DNA of 64,000 nt from Sternotherus odoratus (GCA_032164245.1 JAVMKO010000003.1:70130390-70194389), one strand, 5' to 3'. Shown: positions 45,674 through 57,639, counted from the first letter of the stretch. Translations and numbers: made by a program. Notes: generated from the sequence alone by a model not told the origin.

Positions 45674-46413
45674 GGGCTTGGCTACACTTGCAAGTTAGAG
45701 CACACTAAAGCCGGCCAGTGTGCTCTAACTCACTCCCCATGCACACTGGCAAGGCACGTAGAGCACTCTGACTTCGCGGCTACAGTGCTCCTGGTGCTCC
45801 ACCTCAGCGAGAAGAATAACACTGGGGCATCTCAGCCAAGACGCATCAGATGTCAGTGTGAACAAGGTGTTGCATTACTGTGCTCTGATTGACCTCTGAG
45901 ACATCCCATAATCCCTTAAATCAAGTGGCCACTTTTCTCATTGTTTTGGAATCGGCTGTAGGAATGCAGATGTGGCCTTTCAAAGCTACGTTTCTGACAG
46001 CCGGCATGCTTATCTGCTCTGGGACAAATAAAACATTACTTTGAAAGCAAGCAACATTCCTTTGAGTGAGAGAGAATCCGGGGGCGTGGGGCGTGGGTCT
46101 GAACATACAAGACAGCATGCGGACACACTCTCAGCACCCCAAAAACCCACTCTCTCTCCCCCCACATACACACAACACACTCCCTACCACACTCCACCCC
46201 ACACCTGCATTTGAAAAGCATGTTGCAGCCACTTGAATGCTGTGATAGCTGCCCATAATGCACTGCTCCCAATGCTGCTGCAAATGTTGCAAATGTGACC
46301 ACACCAGTGCGCTTGCAGCAGTCAGTCTGGACAGACTGCAGCACTTTCCCTACTGCGCTCTCCAAAGGCTGGTTTAACTCAAAGCTCTCTACAACTGCAA
46401 GTGTAGTCAAACC
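45674..46413. mobile_element. Non-autonomous hAT-like element, ~740 bp
   Basis: The ends GGCTTGGCTACACTTGCAAG and ACAACTGCAAGTGTAGTCAA form imperfect inverted repeats. GAGCACACTAAAGCC and TGCGCTCTCCAAAGGC continue the symmetry inward. The interior includes a C/A-rich tract around 46135-46205. The element belongs to a group I recognise as common in turtles. An 8-bp duplication was not confirmed, and no transposase frame is seen. Confidence 0.55.
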
Positions 46414-46420
46414 AACTGAT

Positions 46421-46700
46421 GTTCTCAGCTTCGCTCCAGCTCCTTCCACCAGAACACAGCAAGCAAGAGGTCTTCATGTTTTATGTGCTTCACTTTATTG
46501 CTCCAAAACCACAATTTAAGTTACAGACTAAAGAATCAGGAGATGCTTCATGTAGTCTATGACACAGACTCCCTTGCATCAGAGCTCCACTCTGCACAGG
46601 AGAGAGAGAAAATGATTATGGATCTCTGATTCTGTAGGCCAGGCCTCGTGCTATTTATACTTTCTGCTAGACCGTTCTTATTGCATATGTGTCATTTACA
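46421..46700 (-). promoter_or_regulatory. LTR-like promoter/polyadenylation unit on the minus strand (tentative)
   Basis: Read on the minus strand, GTATAAATAGCACGAGGCC (TATA box at 46659-46652) is followed about 155 bases later by GGAGCAATAAAGTGAAGC (AATAAA at 46499-46494). A TATA box and a poly-A signal at this spacing is the layout of a retroviral LTR. Ends and target duplications could not be set, so a chance arrangement is possible. Confidence 0.3.
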
Positions 46701-46921
46701 TAATCCAAGGTGAGTGAAAGGGTTGTAACCTAGTTTAAGAGTCTGGTCCTGTCCTCCTAAAACATCTCCCCGGCTACCAGCAGTTAAAACTGTGCATAGG
46801 CTATAGAACACCTGGAGATGCTCTCCAGTAGCACTGTGATACACACATACTCGCATTAAGCTTTGAAACAAGGGAAGCGAGGTATTAGAAAAGGGACAAC
46901 TTCCACCTTACCTCCCAGATT

Positions 46922-47067
46922 AATTTTATATTTCACTTAGAGAAGAGTGGATGGGCTCCTGGCTCTCGGAGGAAATGTCTAAAAAACTATGAAAAATCTG
47001 AATTTTCTCTGAGATATCAGGTGATGATACCAGAGCAGTAGCAACAATAACATAATAATTAGGGATG
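46922..47067 (+). repeat. Direct repeat copy 1 (146 bp)
   Basis: It runs from AATTTTATATTTCACTTAG to ATAATTAGGGATG and is nearly identical to 47281-47425. The sequence is otherwise unrecognised. Confidence 0.85.
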
Positions 47068-47280
47068 GACTTGAACAAACGTGCTGGATTATAACATGTA
47101 AACTTTGTGGAAGGTTAGGTCCGCCTAGCCGTGATGCTTATTATTTCCATGATCCATCAGGTAAAACAACAGAACAGCTCCTCAGTAGAGAGGAAAATAA
47201 AAATTTCCAAATCAGGAAAAGAAATTAGCATAGTATTGTCTTTTCTTGGGGCTCCACTGGGCTTCAAATACTGATACCAG

Positions 47281-47425
47281 AATTTTATATTTCATTTAGA
47301 GAAGAGTGGATGGGCTCCTGGCTCTTGGAGGAAATGTCTAAAAAACTATGAAAATCTGAATTTTCTCTGAGATATCAGGTGATGATACCAGAGCAGTAGC
47401 AACAATAACATAATAATTAGGGATG
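47281..47425 (+). repeat. Direct repeat copy 2 (145 bp)
   Basis: It differs from 46922-47067 by only about three changes (C/T in TTTCATTTAG, C/T in GGCTCTTGG, and one A fewer in GAAAATCTG). The copies are separated by 213 bp. Confidence 0.85.
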
Positions 47426-48025
47426 CATAGCCTGCCCATCCCCCAAAATATGTTTTTTTACTTCTTGATTGCTTGCCTATATTTGTTATGGATTAGAATA
47501 AATTGCTAATATCCTAATCTTATACTTTCACTTGGTATATACCAGTCATTATTTCTGGGCTTGTAACCGAGTGCAAAAGGTATGCTTATAACTCCTTTAA
47601 AAAAGACTATCTTGTCTAAAATCCTAGTAATTTTACAAAGGAAGGGAGATGAGAAGTGAGAGATTTTTCCTAACTATAGATTATATATCCCAAGTAAAGA
47701 CAAGTTAGATTATGCTTGTGCATAGTGCTGTGAAGAGTCACACTAGAGATTCAAAGTTTTGATGTTTCCAGATGAACATGTCAAAAGCTAAAGTGCATTT
47801 GATGAATGCCTTAACGTGCAACATCTGCTTGCATCATATAATGTCTTGCTTTCACCCTAATTCATTATGTTCCTCCAAACAAGCTGCAGCTCTCAAAGCT
47901 GGGAAGGAGGTTTGCTTCTGCTTAGCACAGCCTGATGAAATCTGTAATTAGAACCCTGTTCTCTTCCCAGCTGCTGCTGGCACTGTACATTTGACAATAT
48001 ATCATCTACTACACTGCTTCTTAAT
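47426..48025. other. Non-coding, nothing recognised
   Basis: This is AT-rich sequence left of the hAT element. Confidence 0.3.
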
Positions 48026-48033
48026 ATTTTTAG

Positions 48034-49758
48034 TAGGGATGTCAATTAATTGCAGTTAACTCATACAATTAACTAAAAAAAATAATTGTGATTAAAAATG
48101 GTAATCACGATCAATAACATAACAATAGAAAACCAATTTAAATGTATTAAATATTTTTGGATGTTTTTCTGCATTTTTAATATTGATTTCAATTACAACA
48201 CAGACTACAAAGTGCACAGTGCTCACTTTTTATTATTATTTTTGATAAATATATACACTAAAATGATAAATAATATTTTTCAATTCACCTCATACAAGTA
48301 CAGAAGTGCAATCTCTTTATCGTTAAAGTGTAACTTACAAATGCAATTTTTTTTGAGCACATAACTGCACTCAAAAACAAACAAGTGTAAAATTTTAGAG
48401 CCTACACAGCCACTCAGTACCACTTCCAGTCCTGCCAAATGCTAAGACAAATGTGTTTACATTGACAGGAATTACTGCTGCCTGCCTTCTATTTATAATT
48501 TCACCTGAAATTGAGAATAGGTGTTCTCATGGCACTTTTGTAGCCAGTGTTGCAAGGCATTTACATGCCAGATATGCTAAACATTTGTATGCCCCTTCCA
48601 TGCTTCGGTCACCATTCCAGAGGACATGCTTCCATGCCAATGATGTTCGTTAAAAAAACAATGCATCAATTAATTTGTGACTGTACTCTTTTGGGGTAGA
48701 ATTGTGTCTCCTGCTCTGTTTTACCCACATTCTGTGTATGTATATTTCATGTTATAGGAGTCTCAGATGATGACCCAGCACATGTTCGTTTTGAGGACAC
48801 TTTCACAGCAGATTTGACAAAATGCAAAGAAGGTACCGATGTGAGATTTCTAAAAATAGCTTCAGCACTTGACCCAAGGTTTAAGAATCGGAAGTGCTGT
48901 CCAAAATTTGAGTGGGATGAGGTATGGAGCATACTTTTAGAAGTCTGAAAAGAGCAACAGTCTGATGCAGAAACTACAGAACCTGAACCACCAAAAAAAA
49001 AAAAAAAAAAAAAAAAGAAAAGAAAATCAGCCTTCTGCTGGTGGCATCTGACTCACATGATGATAATGAACATATGACAGTCCACGCTGCTCTGGATCAT
49101 TCAAGATCATATCAAGCAGAACCCTTCATCAGCATGGAAGCATATCCTCTGGAATTGTGGTTGAAGCATGAAGGGACATATGAATCTTTAGCACATCTGG
49201 CACATAAATATCTTGCAACACCAGCTACACAGTGTCATGAGAATGCCTGTTCTCACTTTCAGGTGACATTGTAAACAAGAAGCAGGCAGCATTATCTCCT
49301 GCAAATTGTAACCAACCTTGTTTGTCTGAGTGATTGGTGAACCAAGAAGTAGGACTGAGTGGACTTGTAGGCTCTAAAGTTTTACATTATTTTATTTTGA
49401 ATGCAGGTTTTCTTTACATAATTCTACATTTGTAAGTTCAACTTTCATGATAAAGAGATCACACTAGAGTACTGGTATGTGATGATTTAAAACATACATT
49501 TTTTGATTTTTTTACAGTGCAAATATTTGTATTAAAATTAAATATAAAGTGAGCACTCTACACTTTGTATTCTGTATTATAATTGAAATTAATATATTTG
49601 GAAATATGGTAAACATCCAAAATATTTAAAATGAATGGTATTCTGTTGCTGTTTAACAGCGTGATTAATCGTGATTAATTTTTTAGTCATGCAATTTTGA
49701 CTAATCATGCAACTAAAAAGTGTATCATGATTCATTTTTTAATTGCTTGAGAGCCATA
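48034..49758 (+). mobile_element. hAT transposon, internally deleted, with ~600-bp inverted arms and 8-bp duplication
   Basis: The element starts TAGGGATGTCAATTAATTGC and ends TTAATTGCTTGAGAGCCATA. It is bracketed by perfect ATTTTTAG (48026-48033 and 49759-49766), the 8-bp duplication of hAT elements. The left arm (about 48034-48655) is the reverse complement of the right arm (about 49090-49758), including the end of the transposase coding sequence. A short unique middle (48760-49085) encodes more transposase. The total length is 1725 bp, well short of an autonomous hAT. Confidence 0.9.
48760..49330 (+). pseudogene. hAT transposase C-terminal relic (hATC dimerisation domain)
   Basis: The first readable block (48760-48945) holds LDPRFKNRKCC-type sequence, the conserved hAT motif before the C-terminal domain, ending at a stop. 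After an A24 run (48993-49016) the frame at 49041-49274 carries PLELWLKHEG and LAHKYLATPATQ, the start of the hATC dimerisation domain. The frame is then lost where ERLFSLSG-like residues are expected. The BED finger and catalytic N-terminal part are absent. A reverse-complement copy of the hATC segment sits in the left arm at about 48480-48655. Confidence 0.8.
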
Positions 49759-49766
49759 ATTTTTAG

Positions 49767-49985
49767 TCTGTCTAGACTTAAACTCAGCTGTGCTAGCCAT
49801 TTGTCCTTATTTCCTTTTCAGTTGTGTGCTCTCTGACTTCCAGTGGAGCTCAGATCTGGTGCTAGACATTAGGGTCTAACACAAAGATTCATCTTTAAGC
49901 TAAGGAGTGGAAGACAAGAATATCAGTAAATAATTCCACAGTACCAGCACTTGGACTGTAACTGAGAAGTGCAGTTGGCCTGGTC
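49767..49985. other. Short gap between hAT and CR1, nothing recognised
   Basis: Non-coding. Confidence 0.3.
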
Positions 49986-49989
49986 CAAA

Positions 49990-50825
49990 GCCCAGTTGTA
50001 CGGAGCAACCTGGATTGCATGGAAAGCGTTCAAAGTATTTCAATACAGCCAACTGCAAGTTCGGAAACCAGGGAACAAGGAATACAGGTCACTCCTACAA
50101 AATGGGGCCCTATATTCTGGGAAGCAATGACTCTGAAAAGGAGTTTGGTGGCCATAGTTGACAAACAACCAAACATGAACTTCCAGTGTAATGCTGTGGC
50201 AAAAACAGCTAGTGCATTAATTGAATGTATAAAAAGGGGAAGAGTGGAGACGTGATTCCACCTCTGAACACAGCATTCGTGAGACTACTCCTGAGTTACT
50301 GAGTACAGTGCTGTTGTACACATTTTAAAAAGGAAATGGACAAAATTGTATTGGGGGCACAAAAGAGACACAAAAATGAGCTGAAGGGTTGAGAAAATGC
50401 CTTACAGTGAGAGACTCAAAGAGCTCATTCTGTTTATCTGAAAAAAAAAAGACTGTGAGGTGACTGGATTACAATGTTTAAGTACCTTTATGAGGAGATT
50501 ATACAGTACTAAAGGACTCTTAATGTAACAGAGAAAGGCCAATGGCTGGAAGCTGAATCCAGATAAATTCAAAATTAGAAATCAGGAACAATTTTTTAAC
50601 AGTGAGGATGATTAATCATCGGAACAAACTGCTAGGAAAAGGGGTAGATTCTCCATCTCTTGGTGTCTTCAGATCAAGACTGGATGCCTTTCTTGAAGAT
50701 GTACTTTTTTTTCAAATAAAAATTATTGGGCTCAACACAAGGGAAAGTGAATGAAAAAATAATGGCCTGTGATATACAGAAAGTCAGATTAGATGATCTG
50801 TTCCCTTCTGGCCTTAAAAAAACCA
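49990..50825 (+). mobile_element. CR1 LINE, 5'-truncated, RT C-terminal region plus 3' UTR
   Basis: The copy includes GGAAGCAATGACTCTGAAAA and the AATGCTGTGGCAAAAACAGC block typical of CR1 ORF2. It then has KMPYSERLKEL-type coding near 50395-50430 with stops, the AACAGTGAGGATGATTAATC segment, and the 3' end CAGATTAGATGATCTGTTCC CTTCTGGCCTT. Several stops and frameshifts make it inactive. No open frame of length survives. Confidence 0.75.
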
Positions 50826-51283
50826 AACAAACTAACCCCTCCCCCCAAATTGTATAGAATAATTCCCATTGACTTTGCTGGGCTTTGGCTCAGACCTTGT
50901 TTTTGAAAGACAACTAACAGGTATATTAGCCTTTCTAGCCTTCACTCCCATTATTCAGGCACTTTCTTTTCTCAGTAAACTTTCTATGAGATATCATATT
51001 CTATCAGCATTTGGCACATTTATTTTTAGTGAAGAGATAACAGACTCCATACAGAGCAATACAAGAGATATTGAACTGTAAATACACAATTGAATTACAG
51101 AGTCTAGTATCTAATCAATGGAAAGTCTCTCTGGGTATGTGCAGAAATGTGTCTCTTTTCTTAACCCAGTGGCCTTCAAGTGTATGCAGTAAGCTACAAA
51201 TATCTATGTATTCTACCAGCATAGAAGAGAGAAACGTTCAGAATGTGCTAGCTAAACAGAGAGATGGAAGTTAGAAAACAGAG
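50826..51283. other. Non-coding, nothing recognised
   Basis: It carries a diverged CCCATTGACTTTGCTGGGC core at 50866. Otherwise unremarkable. Confidence 0.3.
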
Positions 51284-51402
51284 AGATAGCTATGCTAGTC
51301 TGGATCTGCAGAAATGACAAAGAGTCCTGTGGCACCTTAAAGACTAACAGAAATATTGAAGCATAAGCTTTTGTGGGCTAATACCTACTTTGTCGGATGC
51401 AA
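51284..51402 (-). mobile_element. PLE tail fragment
   Basis: AGATAGCTATGCTAGTCTGG, AGTCCTGTGGCACCTTAAAG and CATAAGCTTTTGTGGGCTAA followed by TTTGTCGGATGCA are the minus-strand PLE tail. It is followed by a small tandem duplication of TTAAGATGGAACTT (about 51407 and 51428). Confidence 0.75.
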
Positions 51403-53560
51403 GCCTTAAGATGGAACTTCCATCCATTAAGATGGAACTTAATTGCCCTTCTAGCGCTATCCTGCTTAAAGTGTTTTTGTGAGCGGGACTGCATCATGGT
51501 ACATTGTGAGGAAGGCATACCATGTTGCCCACAAAAAATGCTGAGGCTGCACAACCTTGGTTATTTTCCTTGTCAGTTGATATGGGGGATAATGAAATAG
51601 TTTTTGAGATTGTTGCAGTACGCAGTTTACTAAGCTAGGAATTCTCTCTCATAAGAGAAGAAAAATAGCTCATTACCAAACTTTTATAGATGCCTCTGAA
51701 GAGTTTTGTTGCTTGCTTGCTTCCCTGGATATATATTTGTTGTTTTAATTTTCTTTATTTATTTTGGAAAATAAGATAAAACACACATGTGGAAACAATA
51801 CATAGATTAATTCTTAAACATAATGTGGCACTTTAGAAAAAAAAGGGATAAAAATACTTCCCACATTTCTGCCAGTCCTTTTTCTCCCAGAAAACACCTG
51901 TGTGAAGTTGTGTTAGGGAGCATAATGGGTCAAACTGTGTCCTCTGTTACATCCATGCAATATTCTTTACATCATTATGCATGGAACAACACGGAAATAG
52001 TTACGTGTCTAGCAATTACTTTCAGGATATTCTTTAAATTTGTGATTCAAATTCAGTGGGGAATTTTGTGACTAGATTTTATTTCTCCTACAGTACCTAA
52101 GACTAAAATAGCTTCAAACATGTGGTTCAAGGGAAAATAGCTGCTGAGGGATAAACTTAAGGATGATTTTTTTAAAAGTTCTCATTCAGCTAAAAGGGCA
52201 ATGTTCTCTAAGATTAAAGGACCTATTCTCCAGTCTGAGTACATATTTCCCAATACATTTATTGTGTGTGCATTGACTGGAGAGCAGACCCTTAAAAGTC
52301 CTCATTATGTTGCTTAGAATTAGATACTTCTTTAGGCAGGAGTAAATTTTCCACTCTTATTGGTAGAGAAATATTTGTATAGTGAGTTCTTAATTTCACC
52401 CATGGATGCCCTGTGGTGCTGTCATTTACTATAACGGAAACCTAGTGCAAAAACTGAAGGTCAAAGTACAATCCCAAGTCTAATTGTTAATGAATAGAAC
52501 TACAAATATGAGTGTGATTATGCTGCCCTGGTACATATGTGGTGAACTACAGTAGAAATGTGGGAAAAGTGCAGAGAACTGTTTTATTATATGAATAATT
52601 CTTTGATTTAGCTTTTGCTAAGCACTGTATCATTCCAGAATTCCTCCAGCTAAAACTAGTTAGTGATACATTCTATTCATGAGCCTGTGGGCAATCTGAA
52701 TTTTTAAAAAATCAGAGTTTTATTCCCATCACTAGTCCTTTTACACTGAAGGTCATTTTTCCTCATAAACACACACACACACAATCTCTTCCCTTTCTCT
52801 CTCTCTTTCTCTCTCTTTTTTTTTTTCTCTCTCTCTCTCCCTCCTTGTTTTGAGACCACAGAGAATATAGACCTTTAAAGATATTTGGGACTATGTAAAG
52901 CTCAAAAGAAGACTGAGAAGACTGAGAAGTTGAAGGGAAGTGTCAATCTAAAGTAACATGATCAATGCTCTCCAGGAAGTGGCCTCTAGCAACAGAGTGC
53001 TCAGAGTTTAAAATTTCTAGTATAGCAAGCAAACATAAGGTACCCGATTCACTATGGTGTTATTTCAATTTGATGTGACATCTAATCAGGCCCAGTATTT
53101 TTTCTTTTGTTTTGTTTTCTTTTGGTTGTGGGGAAAGAGAGTACATGACACTATCTTTATATACCATAAAGTAGCAGTACAGAATAAAGGCCATTTCCCC
53201 TTCGTTTAGTTTACAGTTTATTTCGTAACCAACCCATAATGTATAATGATTAGATATACCATGTGCACAACATGTTCAAAGGAAAGAGACTAAAAGATAT
53301 CACATTAGTTCACACTGAGGTATTTCAGAAGCAATTGTTAGTTCTTAGTTTCTGGGTCAACAGCTCTTTTTTTAACACAGAGATTGTCTGTGACAATTTA
53401 GGGAATCTGTCTAGGTATCCATTATGAATTCCAGTTTGATTTTATGAACAGTCTCTCTCTTCCTGTTTGTCTTTCATTCCATTCTTATCTCACAATCCTT
53501 GTGTGAAGGGGTGGAGTTGGGACGTGGTACTGGAGTGGCCATCTATGAATGAGCTAATTA
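51403..53560. repeat. Non-coding with (CA)n and (CT)n microsatellites
   Basis: A CA array lies at about 52769-52783 and a long CT-rich tract at 52787-52842. No gene is recognised in 2.2 kb. Confidence 0.4.
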
Positions 53561-53564
53561 TTAA

Positions 53565-54600
53565 AGAACCATCAGCATCTTATTAGACCTTGCCCTGAGA
53601 AAACAAAGGAGTAAATGCTTCGTAGATAAAACCATCTTCTTCCAACTTCTCTGCAGAGTTTTAGGGTTAAGGAACAGAATTTTCCCAGAAGAGGGAAGAA
53701 AGAGAGAAGATTATAGTACAGCCCTTTAAAAACACAATGACTGGGTGGGTCAGGAGACAAAGGAAGCTTGGAGCAGGAGAGAAGAACAAAGGAACAGGCT
53801 TTTGAGGGGAAAGAAAACATTTTGAAGGAAGTTGGCTGCAGGAGAGAGACAAACTTCATATGGTCAGAGGAGAAGCCACGAGCTTCAACAGGGGCATCCT
53901 AGACCTCTTAGACATTGACCAAATCCCAAAGAACACTTAAGAATTGAGAGCAAACTGAGGTAAGGGATTGGAATCTAGGTGTTTTTTTTAACCTAGCTTC
54001 CCATATCTCTGCTGTCTAAAGTAAAGAATAATTGTTTTAGAAACCCCCTTTTCAAAGCCTGTGTCCATTTGCTTCAACTATCATGTATCCCTGATAGGGT
54101 AAACCTCATATTCCAATTCTGTGGGCAATTTGGAAGGGTTTGCTTAAGCAACCGGGGGAGTCAGGGGGACCCACAATAGTTTAAGAAGTTGGACCATGGC
54201 GGTCTCAGTTCTCAGGAGGTGCTAAAAAGACATTGTGTCAAAAACCCAGAGCTAAAGGCAGCACCTGCAATCTGTTCAGGCTCAAGAATGCTTAAAAGCA
54301 CTCAGGTCAAGTGTATATGACCCAAACACAGCAGTCAGGTGATTGTCCATAATGGGAAGCTTGACCAGGACTGTAACTGTCAATGTACACTACTTGATTT
54401 GCACCACTCTTGACCACAATTGTTTTGTGGTATGTAAACGTAACAAGAAGTTTTCAGATTCCAGCCTACCATAGAGTACAGAGGGACACAGAAGTACCTG
54501 AATAGATCTAGCCTTGGAAGAACAAAAGAGTAAGTGCATCCTAGATAAAACCAGCTTCCTTCAACTTGTAACAGCTTGCAAAACATGAAGGTAACTGGTT
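53565..54600. repeat. Possible LTR-retroelement remnant with ~75-bp direct repeats
   Basis: A block with GAGTAAATGCTTCGTAGATA and AAAACCATCTTCTTCCAACT at about 53580-53650 recurs as GAGTAAGTGCATCCTAGATA and AAAACCAGCTTCCTTCAACT at about 54505-54573. Between them is a GA-rich part, and then a TAAAGTAAAGAATAATTGTT tract like the R/U5 region of some turtle LTRs. No TG...CA ends or duplications were found. Confidence 0.35.
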
Positions 54601-54894
54601 AATTAAGTAATCTGAAATATTTGAAATCAAGATAGGCCAATACCTTTTTCTGAATTATGCTTGGCTGTCAGAAAGATAGATTTCCTTTGATTTACTCACG
54701 TGTTGACAAAAAATTATAGTGTACACTCTTGATACATTTTGCTATTGGTAGATTGACACCACTTTCATTAAATGCTCTTTCCATTAAATAATTGCAAATT
54801 CTCTGTTCCCATGAGGTTTTTGTTTCCTGCTCAGGCCTCTTTTTATTTTTAAATTATTTTTGAATAAAAGTAAAGTAATACTTCATTCTTCCTT
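54601..54894. other. Non-coding, nothing recognised
   Basis: AT-rich. Confidence 0.3.
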
Positions 54895-54897
54895 TTA

Positions 54898-55192
54898 GGG
54901 TAAGGCTACACTACCTGCTGGATCAGCGGGTAGTGTTCAATGTATCGGGGATCGATTTATCATGTCTCACCTAGATGCGATAAATCGATCCCCGAAAGTG
55001 CTCCCATCAACTCCGGAATTCCAGCTCCACAAGAGGAGTAAGCGGAGTCAACGGGGGAACTGCCGCGGTCGACCTGCCACCATGGGGACGGCCAGGTAAG
55101 TTGACCTAACGTACTCCTATTTCAGCGATGTGAATAGCGTAGCTGAAGTTGCATACCTTAGTTTGAACCCCTCCGCTAGTGTAGCCCAGGTC
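54898..55192. mobile_element. PIF/Harbinger-like MITE, 295 bp, TTA duplication
   Basis: The termini GGGTAAGGCTACACTACC and GCTAGTGTAGCCCAGGTC are flanked by TTA (54895-54897 and 55193-55195). Its interior pair GGGGATCGATTTATC / GATAAATCGATCCCC is a near-perfect inverted repeat. It is the same family and exactly the same length as 10348-10642. A GTAAGT at 55096 is part of the MITE, not a host donor. Confidence 0.75.
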
Positions 55193-55195
55193 TTA

Positions 55196-56159
55196 GAGAG
55201 CTCTACCTTCTCTCTATTACCAGCTCTTTAGTGCTAGACCTTTTATAGTACAACAATACTTAATTCTGCAACTAGCAATTCTAAAGAAAATTCAGTATGT
55301 AGTAGAAGTATATCACATAGAATATAATGTGACTGGGAAATGCTCAAGTTGCAGTTTATCACTATTCAAAAAAGTCAAATAGTCGCCTTCGCTGTAATCA
55401 GGAATCATGGTGGCACATACTCAACTTGGGAGCTATGAATGACTTCTGCTTCACCACTCTGCAAATTACTGAACAGCAGCATGCTGTTTATAAACGTGAA
55501 AGAAAAGGGAAACAGCTCCAAAAACTTACACAACTAAAAAAGCCCATTGTTCTGAATCATAAAACTGCCAAAAAGGTAAATTGTGTGGCTGAAAATGAAT
55601 TTATTAAAAGATGATGAAAGACTTAGGTTTTTCAAACCCTCCAATAAAGGCACTAAATCAGATCCCAAAACTTCAGTAGCAGCTATTAGACATCAAACTT
55701 ACAGCTCACACATTTATCTCCCTATTCTCTCAGTATAGCTTGGCTCAGAGCTGAGAGGAAAAAATTGGCTGTAATAAAGATGTAAAGAAAAGTCCTCCTT
55801 CTCTCTCTCTCTCTCTCTCTCCCCCTCCCTCCCCACCCCCCTCTCTTTCTGTGTGTGTCTTTGGAGTTCATGTTTGTGAGGCTTAAAGAACTTTATGATG
55901 GAAAAAAAATTCTGGAAAGGCAGGAGTTATTCACAGCAACCAAGTCACATGGGAAACTAGTCCATTATGTTTTCACTGTTTCTAAAGAGTATTTAGGAAC
56001 TCTTGCAAAAAAAATAAATTTTATAATGATACATTGCTTCATATATCTCCCATGGAATCCAGTTTACTATGTTCCCCTTTAAGGCTCAAATTAACTAAGT
56101 CAACGTTCTGTTAGGCCTATTTCAGAAAAGTGATTTATAGGTCCTAGGCTCCCATGTGA
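55196..56159. repeat. Non-coding with a (CT)n tract
   Basis: A CT-rich array occupies about 55795-55850. Open frames at 55426-55614 and 55855-56082 are lysine-rich or compositional and not recognised. Confidence 0.35.
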
Positions 56160-57160
56160 CTAAGGAACCAGAAAGTGGGGAAAAATCATAGTAAATGATA
56201 AAAACAGCCTCAAAACTACAAGCCTAAAATTCTGCTTGGTAAGATCCACACTGTGGAGGGGTTCCCAGAGTGCAATCTGAATTGTGAGACCACCGAACCC
56301 TCTGTCCACCAACCTGGGGTATCTCTTTGATGGTGTGAGGCTGTGACAAGCTATAAACCTCTGGCAGGTACTGCACGAACACAAGAATCAACACAGACCT
56401 CCACAGGCAGGGGCACACCCAACTGAGTTACATGAATGCTTCTCCCAGCCACTCATGAACCAACAATAGAGAGGCTCCAGACAATTCTCCCAGTTCTCCA
56501 GCCTTGCACCCCCAGAATATATCATCTTGTCCTGATCAGAAGCCGAAGCAGTGTAAGTTCATTATCCAGTCCACTGTGGAGAGGACATACATTGGCTTCT
56601 GTACACTGAGGTGAGATTTCTCAAGCACTTCAATCAAAACATACTATTCTAGGTAAAATATAAAACAGATGCATAAACTACAGAAAGATAGATTTTAACT
56701 GATTATAAGTAGTAAGCATAGAGATCAAAGTTGTTTACTTAAGAAATTAATTCAATGTGTAATCTGAGTTCTGTAAACTAAACAGGATTTGAATCAAGCA
56801 GTGTTTGATCCTCATAGAGGGTACAAACAGGTCAGAAATCTTCAATACACAGACTGGAACTCCCAGGGCCACTCTCCCTAGTTCAAAATCTTTGTCCTCA
56901 GATATGTTTCCTGGTGTTGACTTGTGGGGGGAGTGAGATTTCTTCCAGCTTTCTGGAAAGATCCTTTGCTATGATGTGGGTCAAGCAATCTCTATTGTCC
57001 ACATACCCTCTCCGAGAAGTGTCCATTGTATATAGTTCGTTGTATATAGTGCATTGTATACAGTTCTCTTTAATGGGCCATCAGCACGTCTGGCTACTCC
57101 ATTGTTGTACCTGAAAGGCTAGTTATGGGTGTTCCCAACCTCACCACATTGAAAACACAT
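56160..57160. repeat. Possible retroelement-derived block, unclassified
   Basis: The region has more even composition than its flanks and paragraph-like non-AT-rich text around 56220-56620, suggestive of an old retroelement on the minus strand. At 57024-57062 there is a threefold tandem of a ~15-bp unit containing TTGTATATAGT or a variant. No protein family is recognised. Confidence 0.25.
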
Positions 57161-57639
57161 TTTTATTTGTTTTGGGTATATACCATAGAACCTAGAGATG
57201 GAAGAGACTTATTAAGGTCACCTATTCAGTCTAGCTTCTCTCATCCTTAGCTTAACCCCTTTGCTTTTAGTTAGGACCATTTTATTTCATTAAATAATTC
57301 CTCTTCCTCCAAATGTGTAGTCTTAGGAGGATGTGGTTTTTCTCCAGAAGAGTACTAGTGCTTAGCCATTGTCACTGCTAGTGATTACTATAGTTTGTCC
57401 CTCTCCATTGCCCTTATTGGATAGAATGCCGATCATTTGTGTTTGCATGCCTTTTCTATAACAGATTTTTTAACTGGGTGAGGTGGGGCGGCATACTTTG
57501 CAAAATGACATCCTCTGAGGTTACTCCAGCAGGGTTGGGGTCACGGAGGCTAGAACAACCCCATGTTGTTTTGGAAGTACCCATTCTTTTCTCATTCAGG
57601 ACTACATCACTGCTCATATCATAAAGTGTTCCCTCAAAT
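57161..57639. other. Non-coding, nothing recognised
   Basis: No named repeat or gene. Confidence 0.3.

Noticed and set aside
55090..55102. GCCAGGTAAGT as a splice donor
   Set aside because: It lies inside the 295-bp Harbinger MITE, so it is more likely coincidental.
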